Assembly (NCBI GenBank): GCA_015228695.1
Contig: JADGDA010000005.1
Span: 1-26,562 of the forward strand
DNA length: 26,562 nt
DNA from: Alphaproteobacteria bacterium
GTDB taxonomy: Bacteria > Pseudomonadota > Alphaproteobacteria > Rhodospirillales > Rhodospirillaceae
Direction: 5' to 3'
Positions within the stretch are counted from its first letter, which is position 1; each line of letters begins with the position of its first letter. Shown here piece by piece: positions 22,200-26,562 of this stretch. The notes under the pieces were generated by a model. That model worked only from the letters and a program-made list of their open reading frames with translations. It was not told the origin of the DNA and ran no database searches. The position numbers were made by a program, and so were the translations under genes.

Positions 22200-22526
22200 A
22201 TGGCGAAGAAGCCCCAATACACCGTCCATCTCATCGACAGCCCGGCAGGACAAGTGACCCTTGCGTCGCGCGGGCTTACCACCCGCGACCTCGCTCGCGC
22301 CATCGCCGAGTTCCAGAAGCGGGAAAACGTCCGGGTCGGCACCCTGATCGGCGTCAGCCGGGACGGTTTCTTCGGCTCGACCCGCGAGGGCTGGCGGCCC
22401 GACCAGCCGGACGCCTTCGCGGAACCGCTCGTCAACATCCCCTGGGTCCAGCTTCTGGAACTCCTCGACCGGGTACCGGATGGCACGACAGGGGAGTTCC
22501 TGAAGTCCGGCGGCAACCAACACTGA
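22200..22526 (+). CDS. Small phage accessory protein, unknown
   Basis: A 108-aa soluble protein starting 3 nt after the mini-DUF3489 gene. The N-terminus alternates beta-like stretches (YTVHLIDSPAGQVTLASRG), then a helix (TTRDLARAIAEFQKRENV) and another beta part (VGTLIGVSRDGFFGS). A helix WVQLLELLDRVPDG is near the end. No known family was recognised. GAGGG-type bases inside the previous stop region can serve as its ribosome site. Confidence 0.7.
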   Translation: MAKKPQYTVHLIDSPAGQVTLASRGLTTRDLARAIAEFQKRENVRVGTLIGVSRDGFFGSTREGWRPDQPDAFAEPLVNIPWVQLLELLDRVPDGTTGEFLKSGGNQH

Positions 22527-22536
22527 GGGGGACACC

Positions 22537-22707
22537 ATGAGCGAGCGCGACAGCATCATTCGGGAAATCGCCGCCAGGGTTCTCGACATCGAGACCCTGG
22601 AAGCGTTGATGGGCTGGCCTTCCGGGTGGACCGCCTTCGGCTCTGTGGGAACGGAGTGGTTCCACTGGTTGCGGCTCATGCGTTGCGAACTCTCGCGGCT
22701 CGGCTGA
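22537..22707 (+). CDS. 56-aa chimera: DUF6900-like start, cytosine-methyltransferase-like tail
   Basis: This short gene has a clear GGGGG ribosome site 7 nt before the ATG. Residues 1-22 (MSERDSIIREIAARVLDIET) closely match the start of the DUF6900 protein at 23199-23366 (MTERDRIILEIATKVLNLET), also at codon level. From residue ~24 it changes to ALMGWPSGWTAF...TEWFHWLRLMRCELSRL, which looks like the last part of phage C5-cytosine methyltransferases (MGWP-x-GWTD region). No methyltransferase catalytic motif is present. It could be a fusion remnant or a working small protein. Confidence 0.6.
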   Translation: MSERDSIIREIAARVLDIETLEALMGWPSGWTAFGSVGTEWFHWLRLMRCELSRLG

Positions 22708-22708
22708 C

Positions 22709-22744
22709 CGGCGGAAATGCCGACGGAAATGCCGACGGAGATGA
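22709..22744 (+). repeat. Three 12-bp tandem repeats carrying in-frame ATGs
   Basis: Units at 22709-22720, 22721-22732 and 22733-22744 differ by one to three bases around CGACGGAAATGC. Each contains GGA followed by an ATG (22717, 22729, 22741), all in the frame of the small membrane protein at 22783. Confidence 0.7.
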
Positions 22745-22782
22745 CTGACAGGAATCTTGCCCGAGAACAAAGGAACACGAAG

Positions 22783-22965
22783 ATGGATTGGAACATCACC
22801 CACCACCCGGCCCCCACGATGGCCAGCCTCGCCCCTCTGCTGCATGGGGCGGTGCGGATTCTGGCGGGTTTGGCCCGGAGCAGCATCATCGCGACCGCTG
22901 GCCTGGGCGTCATCTATGCTGGGCTCGTTCTCGGGATCACCGCCTGTTCGCTTCTGCTTCAGTGA
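22783..22965 (+). CDS. Small membrane protein
   Basis: A 60-aa protein from the ATG at 22783, supported by AAAGGA ~8 nt upstream. In-frame ATGs at 22717, 22729 and 22741 would lengthen it by up to 22 residues. The N-terminal half is amphipathic (APLLHGAVRILAGLARS). Residues ~37-60 form one hydrophobic helix (IIATAGLGVIYAGLVLGITA). A holin-like or other inner-membrane role is possible, but no lysis gene lies nearby, so function is open. Confidence 0.55.
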   Translation: MDWNITHHPAPTMASLAPLLHGAVRILAGLARSSIIATAGLGVIYAGLVLGITACSLLLQ

Positions 22966-22992
22966 GGCCACCAATGGCAACGGCCCGGTAGC

Positions 22993-23202
22993 GTGATCGA
23001 ATGTCGCTACGTGCCGCACCATCTGGTGGACGAATACCGTGCCGCCGGGTGGACCATCGAGCCGTTCGAGTGTCATCACGGTCTATTCCGTGTTGGCGTC
23101 GCGGAAGGTTTCGCCGGGAATACAAGGCCAGAAATGCAAGGAACGCATGAGCCCGCCCCTCCTGCCGGGTCTCCGGTCGGGGGCTGCGGGTGCCAGGATT
23201 AG
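22993..23202 (+). CDS. Small phage protein with GTG start
   Basis: A 69-aa protein. Residues 1-38 (VPHHLVDEYRAAGWTIEPFE, then CHHGLFRVGV) follow a pattern I associate with short phage proteins in which a VDEYxxxGW segment precedes a short beta strand. The remainder is Pro/Gly-rich and ends GGCGCQD. The start is a GTG without a strong ribosome site. Its stop overlaps, tail to tail, the end of the minus-strand DUF6900 gene by 4 nt. Confidence 0.5.
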   Translation: MIECRYVPHHLVDEYRAAGWTIEPFECHHGLFRVGVAEGFAGNTRPEMQGTHEPAPPAGSPVGGCGCQD

Positions 23203-23366
23203 GGGGCCTTGCCAGCTCCGGCGTCGAAAGCCGCTTCCAGGGCCTTTTTGAGGCTCCAGACAGCGTTTTCGTGAAAATCCAGGTTGTCCCGTCTGCGGGT
23301 TTCCAGGGTTTCGAGGTTCAGAACCTTGGTGGCGATCTCCAGGATAATGCGGTCGCGCTCGGTCAT
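23199..23366 (-). CDS. DUF6900 domain protein
   Basis: A 55-aa protein on the minus strand, starting at the ATG ending at 23366 with GGGAG ~8 nt upstream. The sequence (IATKVLNLETLETRRRDNLD, FHENAVWSLKKALEAAFDAG) matches DUF6900, a short domain in which an LETLExR segment precedes DFHxxxVWxLKxAL. It is common in phage and plasmid accessory regions; no function is known to me. Its first 22 codons are shared with the chimeric gene at 22537. It converges on the 22993 gene. Confidence 0.75.
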   Translation of the reverse strand: MTERDRIILEIATKVLNLETLETRRRDNLDFHENAVWSLKKALEAAFDAGAGKAP

Positions 23367-23465
23367 GCTTGTGTCTCCCGTGGTTCGGCGGGGCCGTCCC
23401 CCGCTCTTGATGACACCAGAATCGCTCTACCGAAGGCACAATCCAAGTCAATTATGATCACTATT

Positions 23466-23483
23466 GCGAGAATTTCTTCTCGC
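23466..23483 (-). terminator. GAAA-tetraloop hairpin after minus-strand gene pair
   Basis: On the minus strand GCGAGAA pairs with TTCTCGC around a GAAA tetraloop, starting 3 nt after the stop of the 23486-23683 gene. The stem is perfect. The AT-rich DNA beyond has no long T run, so it may be a weak terminator or an mRNA 3'-end stabiliser. Confidence 0.45.
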
Positions 23484-23485
23484 CA

Positions 23486-23683
23486 TCATGATGTGAGGTC
23501 AATCCCGGTGACGTAGGGGTCGCTGTTGTTCCACGACCCCTCGTCGACGTCCCATTGGGCCTCGGTATCGTTGCGTAGTTTCTCAAGGGCAGCCTCCTCC
23601 GCCTGGTCCTCGGTTTCAGCGTCGACCACGACGATCGTGCTCTCGGTGATGTCGCGGGTCACGATGACGGTGTAGCGGGGCAT
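23486..23683 (-). CDS. Small acidic phage protein, unknown
   Basis: A 65-aa protein, beta then helix (RYTVIVTRDITESTIVVVDA, EDQAEEAALEKL), ending in WDVDEGSWNNSDPYVTGIDL. The pattern of a short strand pair, an Ala/Glu helix and a C-terminal DPYVT segment is one I associate with small phage proteins of unknown role. A GTG at 23695 overlaps the upstream DUF3489 stop (GTGA) and is an alternative start; the ATG at 23683 has GGGAGG but only 2 nt away. The gene is coupled to the DUF3489 gene. Confidence 0.7.
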   Translation of the reverse strand: MPRYTVIVTRDITESTIVVVDAETEDQAEEAALEKLRNDTEAQWDVDEGSWNNSDPYVTGIDLTS

Positions 23684-23691
23684 GGCCTCCC

Positions 23692-24333
23692 TCACCCAGC
23701 CACACGATAGACCCGGTTTTCCCCAGGCGTCTTTGCGGAGACCACGTCCAGACCCAATTTTTTGCGGAGGGTCCCGGAGATCGCCCCCCGAACCGAATTT
23801 TCCGCCCAATTCAGGGCGGTGGCCAGTTCGGAGACGGTGGCCCCCTCGGGGGTGCGCATCATGTTGATCATGGTCTGAAGCTTGCCGTCGGGACGGGTGG
23901 CTCCACGCGGCCTTGCGCGAGCCGGAATGGGAAGCGCGCGGACGGCGCGGAGGGCGGCCTGTTCGGCGATGTCGGCGGTGATGCCATTGTTGCACAAGGT
24001 GCGGACCAGAATATCGTGGACGTCGTTGGCTACCCGCTCGCTGGCGAGGAACTCGGCGGCACTCAGCGGCTCGTCATCCTCGGGCGGGACCGAGAACGAA
24101 GCCTCAGCGGCTGCCACGTCCTGTTCAAGGGAATCGGATTCGGCTTCCGGCTGTTCGAGTCCTGCGGCGCGCATGGCATCAACGATGCTCAGGCCCTTCT
24201 CGGTCAGCAAGGCCTCCAGCCGAGCCACGGCGCGGCTCTTGGAATTGGCTGACTTGGCAGTGGTCGGGATTCCGCTCAGGGCCTGATGGGCGGCGGCGAG
24301 TTGGCTCATGCTGAGGTCGGCAAGGCTGGTCAT
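23692..24333 (-). CDS. DUF3489 domain regulator-like protein
   Basis: A 213-aa protein. The C-terminal ~75 residues (LQTMINMMRTPEGATVSELA, WAENSVRGAISGTLRKKLGL, then NRVYRV) are a clear DUF3489 domain, a winged-helix-like fold of proteobacterial phage and plasmid proteins. The N-terminus has a helical segment (SLADLSMSQLAAAHQALSG). The middle is acidic with a helical region (VHDILVRTLCNNGITADIAEQ). AGGAG is ~8 nt upstream of the start. It probably binds DNA and, being divergent from the following plus-strand genes, may control this accessory block. Confidence 0.8.
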   Translation of the reverse strand: MTSLADLSMSQLAAAHQALSGIPTTAKSANSKSRAVARLEALLTEKGLSIVDAMRAAGLEQPEAESDSLEQDVAAAEASFSVPPEDDEPLSAAEFLASERVANDVHDILVRTLCNNGITADIAEQAALRAVRALPIPARARPRGATRPDGKLQTMINMMRTPEGATVSELATALNWAENSVRGAISGTLRKKLGLDVVSAKTPGENRVYRVAG

Positions 24334-24487
24334 GAGTGATCTCCTGGCTGGGTTGGCGATGACCCATGAACGCTCCGAAGCCGATCAAGATCAAGCATAA
24401 CATATTGAATAACATCATCTATTTGACTTTATGGGATCGGTGCACAGAGCGTGAATGGTCTCACGCAACCACAAAAGGAACACCGCC
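24334..24487. promoter_or_regulatory. Divergent AT-rich promoter region
   Basis: These ~150 bp separate the minus-strand DUF3489 operon from the plus-strand 24488 gene. The segment ~24395-24432 is the most AT-rich DNA nearby, as expected for promoters. TTGACT lies at ~24424 on the plus strand, but I find no well-spaced -10 box to pair with it. Ribosome sites flank the region on both sides. Confidence 0.4.
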
Positions 24488-24718
24488 ATGATCACCGCAC
24501 CCCAAAACCCCACCACGGAGCAGGTCCTTGCCACCCTCCTCGCCACCCTGGAGGAGACGCTCGGAACTGCCCACGCCCAGACCGCCGAAGCCTGCGGGTA
24601 TATCAACGCCGGAAACCGCAACGCCGCCATCGGCACCCTCATCGACCTCGACCGCCTGCTGGCCGATGCGACCGCTCTGCGCGGCACCGTGCTCGCCCTG
24701 CATCGCCGCATCGGCTGA
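24488..24718 (+). CDS. Small helical protein upstream of terminase
   Basis: A 76-aa protein, start set by AAAAGGA ~8 nt upstream. It is almost all helical (TEQVLATLLATLEETLGTAH, NAAIGTLIDLDRLLADATAL) and has no membrane segment. I do not recognise it. It lies 21 nt before the large terminase start and may share its transcript, so a packaging accessory role is possible but only suggested by position. Confidence 0.6.
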   Translation: MITAPQNPTTEQVLATLLATLEETLGTAHAQTAEACGYINAGNRNAAIGTLIDLDRLLADATALRGTVLALHRRIG

Positions 24719-24739
24719 TGCGGTTTCAGAGCCGCCACG

Positions 24740-26562
24740 ATGTTCCAGGGTCCGGCCTCCATCGATGCGTTCGACGGCGCGGAGGACCTGGGACATATGT
24801 GGCGGGAGGGCGTGAAGCCGGACCCGCTGCTCTCGGTGTCGGAATGGGCGGACCAGTACCGGGTGCTGTCATCGAAGTCGTCGTCGGAGCCGGGCCGCTG
24901 GCGCACCGCGCGCACGCCCTATTTGAAGGAGATCATGGACTGCCTGTCGCCGTCGTCGCCGGTGCGCCGGGTGGTGCTGATGAAGGGGGCTCAGATCGGA
25001 GGGACCGAGGCGGGCAATGTGTGGCTGGGCTACATCATCCACCAGGCTCCCGGTCCGGTGATGGCGGTGTCGCCGACGGTGGAACTGGCCAAGCGATCCT
25101 CGAAGCAGCGCATCGATCCATTGATCGAGGAAAGCGACGTTCTGCGCGGACTGGTCAAGGAACGCCGCAGCCGGGATTCCGGCAACACCGTGCTGGCCAA
25201 GGAGTTCCCCGGCGGCGTGCTGGTGATGACCGGGGCCAACTCGGCGGTGGGCCTGCGGTCGATGCCGGCGCGCTACCTGTTCCTCGACGAGGTGGACGGC
25301 TATCCCGGCGACGTCGAGGGCGAGGGCGATCCGATCATGCTGGCGGAACGCCGGTCGGCCACGTTCCAGCGGCGCAAGATGTTGCTGGTCTCCACGCCGA
25401 AGACCAAGGGGCTGTCCCGGATCGAGCGGGAGTTCGCCGCCTCCGACCAGCGGTACTTCTTTGTTCCCTGCCCCCATTGCGGGGAGAATCAGGTGCTCTC
25501 CTTCGACCGGCTGCGCTGGCCCGAGGGGAAACCACGCGAGGCCGTGTACGTCTGCGCCCACTGCGACCAGGAAATCCAGGAGCATCACAAGACCGACATG
25601 CTGGCGGGCGGTGAGTGGCGACCGACGGTGCCAGGATCTCACAAGTCGGCCGGGTTCCATCTGTCGAGCCTCTATAGCCCGGTCGGCTGGTATGCGTGGG
25701 GCGACGCCGCCGAGAGCTTTGAGGCGGCGAAGAAGGACCACGATCTGATGAAGGGCTTCGTCAACACGGTGCTCGGCCTGCCCTTCGAGGAGGAGGCCGA
25801 CGCGCCGGAGTGGCAACGCCTTTACGACCGCCGCGAGGACTATCCCATCGGCACCGTGCCCTGGGGCGGGGTGTTCTTGTCCGCCGGGGCTGACGTGCAG
25901 AAGGATCGGATTGAGGTCGAGGTGGTCGCATGGGGCCGAAACCGGGAAAGTTGGTCCATCGACTATCTGGTGCTGGACGGCGATACCGCCCGGCCCGAGG
26001 TGTGGAAGCTCCTGGACCAGGCATTGGCGAAAGATTGGTCCCATGCGGGTGGCCAGCTTCTGCCGATCCGGGTGCTGTGTATCGATTCCGGCTACGCCAC
26101 CCAGGATGTCTACGCCTGGGCGCGTCCGTATCCCCAGGCCACCTGGGGACCAGCCGGGGCGGTGGCACGATCTCCCCGGACCGTGGTAGCGGTGAAAGGC
26201 CAGGATCGCGATACCGCCTTGCTGCTGCGCGCCTCCCGCGCTGATTCCGGCAGCCGCAAGCGCGGTCTCAAGGTGTGGTCGGTGGGCACGCCGGTGGCCA
26301 AGAGCGAGCTGTACCGGTGGTTGAAGTTGGAGCGCCCGACCGACGAGGCCCTGGCCAAGGGCGAATTCTTTCCGCCGGGGTTCTGTCACTTTCCGCGCTA
26401 CGGCGAGGAGTTCTTCAAACAACTCACCGCCGAGCGGCTGGTGACCCGGATGGTCAAGGGGTTCCCGCGTGGCGTCTGGGAAAAGGACGGCGGGCGCAGG
26501 AACGAGGCGCTGGATTGCCGGGTCTACGCCCGTGCCGCCGCCGCGATCTTCGGCATCGACCG
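24740..26562 (+). CDS. Phage terminase large subunit, GpA type (3' end beyond window)
   Basis: At least 607 codons stay open to the window end. The ATPase part has a GpA-type Walker A variant, MKGAQIGGTE (~80-90), and Walker B YLFLDEVDGYPGD (~178-190). A zinc-ribbon-like pair CPHC...CAHC (~245-276) follows. The nuclease half starts with SAGADVQKDRIEVEVVAWG (first acidic site, ~383-401) and continues with CIDSGYAT (~448-455). This is the motor and nuclease that cuts and pumps phage DNA into procapsids, and is typical of lambda-like siphoviruses. The ATG at 24740 lacks a strong ribosome site. Probably the last 40-80 residues are missing. Confidence 0.9.
   Translation, partial: MFQGPASIDAFDGAEDLGHMWREGVKPDPLLSVSEWADQYRVLSSKSSSEPGRWRTARTPYLKEIMDCLSPSSPVRRVVLMKGAQIGGTEAGNVWLGYIIHQAPGPVMAVSPTVELAKRSSKQRIDPLIEESDVLRGLVKERRSRDSGNTVLAKEFPGGVLVMTGANSAVGLRSMPARYLFLDEVDGYPGDVEGEGDPIMLAERRSATFQRRKMLLVSTPKTKGLSRIEREFAASDQRYFFVPCPHCGENQVLSFDRLRWPEGKPREAVYVCAHCDQEIQEHHKTDMLAGGEWRPTVPGSHKSAGFHLSSLYSPVGWYAWGDAAESFEAAKKDHDLMKGFVNTVLGLPFEEEADAPEWQRLYDRREDYPIGTVPWGGVFLSAGADVQKDRIEVEVVAWGRNRESWSIDYLVLDGDTARPEVWKLLDQALAKDWSHAGGQLLPIRVLCIDSGYATQDVYAWARPYPQATWGPAGAVARSPRTVVAVKGQDRDTALLLRASRADSGSRKRGLKVWSVGTPVAKSELYRWLKLERPTDEALAKGEFFPPGFCHFPRYGEEFFKQLTAERLVTRMVKGFPRGVWEKDGGRRNEALDCRVYARAAAAIFGID

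Noticed and set aside
24869..26422. 517-codon open frame on the minus strand
   Set aside because: It is antisense to the terminase large subunit and is rich in His/Arg/Gly, typical of a shadow frame.
1..26562. tRNA genes, att sites and cos site
   Set aside because: No cloverleaf-like sequence, no convincing long direct repeat beside the recombinase module, and no recognisable cos were found by eye.

Overview
The window is a high-GC, densely packed, mostly plus-strand segment of a tailed phage or prophage. The host is probably an alphaproteobacterium of the Magnetospirillum/Azospirillum/Rhodospirillum kind. I infer this from the high GC third positions, the DUF2924-recombinase pair, DUF6362, DUF3489, DUF6900, the TSCPD protein and the ParB-methyltransferase fusions, which I associate with alphaproteobacterial prophages. 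No tRNA, rRNA, CRISPR array or transposase was found. Both ends cut through genes, so the element continues on each side.

Left edge (1-1306, minus strand): an integration-type cassette with a small protein, a DUF2924 protein and a large serine recombinase. The recombinase is not intact. A 422-bp unit carrying the end of the DUF2924 gene and the first 47 codons of the recombinase is repeated head to tail and runs off the window. Divergent from it (1462-3616) is a two-gene operon of unknown function. Its second product has a cysteine cluster and a C-terminal domain that looks like an OmpR/PhoB-type winged helix. Four helically phased 7-bp repeats follow directly (3627-3665), in front of a small sigma-like gene.

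Early/replication block (3728-16081): about 17 tightly coupled genes. They include a sigma-like protein, a RecA-like (Sak4-like) ATPase, a probable ssDNA-binding protein, a 66-aa protein with an SSB-like C-terminal tip, a ParB-methyltransferase fusion, two PD-(D/E)XK nucleases (one Cas4-like), a Dda/RecD-like helicase, a Toprim primase fused to an ATPase-like module, a RuvC-like resolvase, a TSCPD protein and DUF6362. The 3' end of the primase gene holds 14 copies of a 7-bp word in both orientations around a GC-rich alternating tract. This is a strong candidate for an embedded replication origin or iteron locus.

A 536-bp gene-free region (16082-16617) holds two diverged copies of a roughly 100-bp repeat with inverted repeats and AT-rich DNA between them. 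After it come a DUF3102 coiled-coil protein, a Nu1-like small terminase candidate and two tandem ParB-methyltransferases whose N-terminal halves match but whose catalytic motifs differ (SPPY versus DPPY).

Right part (21394-24718): many small accessory genes on both strands. Among them are a 54-aa orphan half of a DUF3489 domain, a full DUF3489 protein, a DUF6900 protein, and a 56-aa chimera of a DUF6900 start and a tail resembling the end of a cytosine methyltransferase. The window ends inside a GpA-type large terminase, the entry to the packaging and morphogenesis genes.
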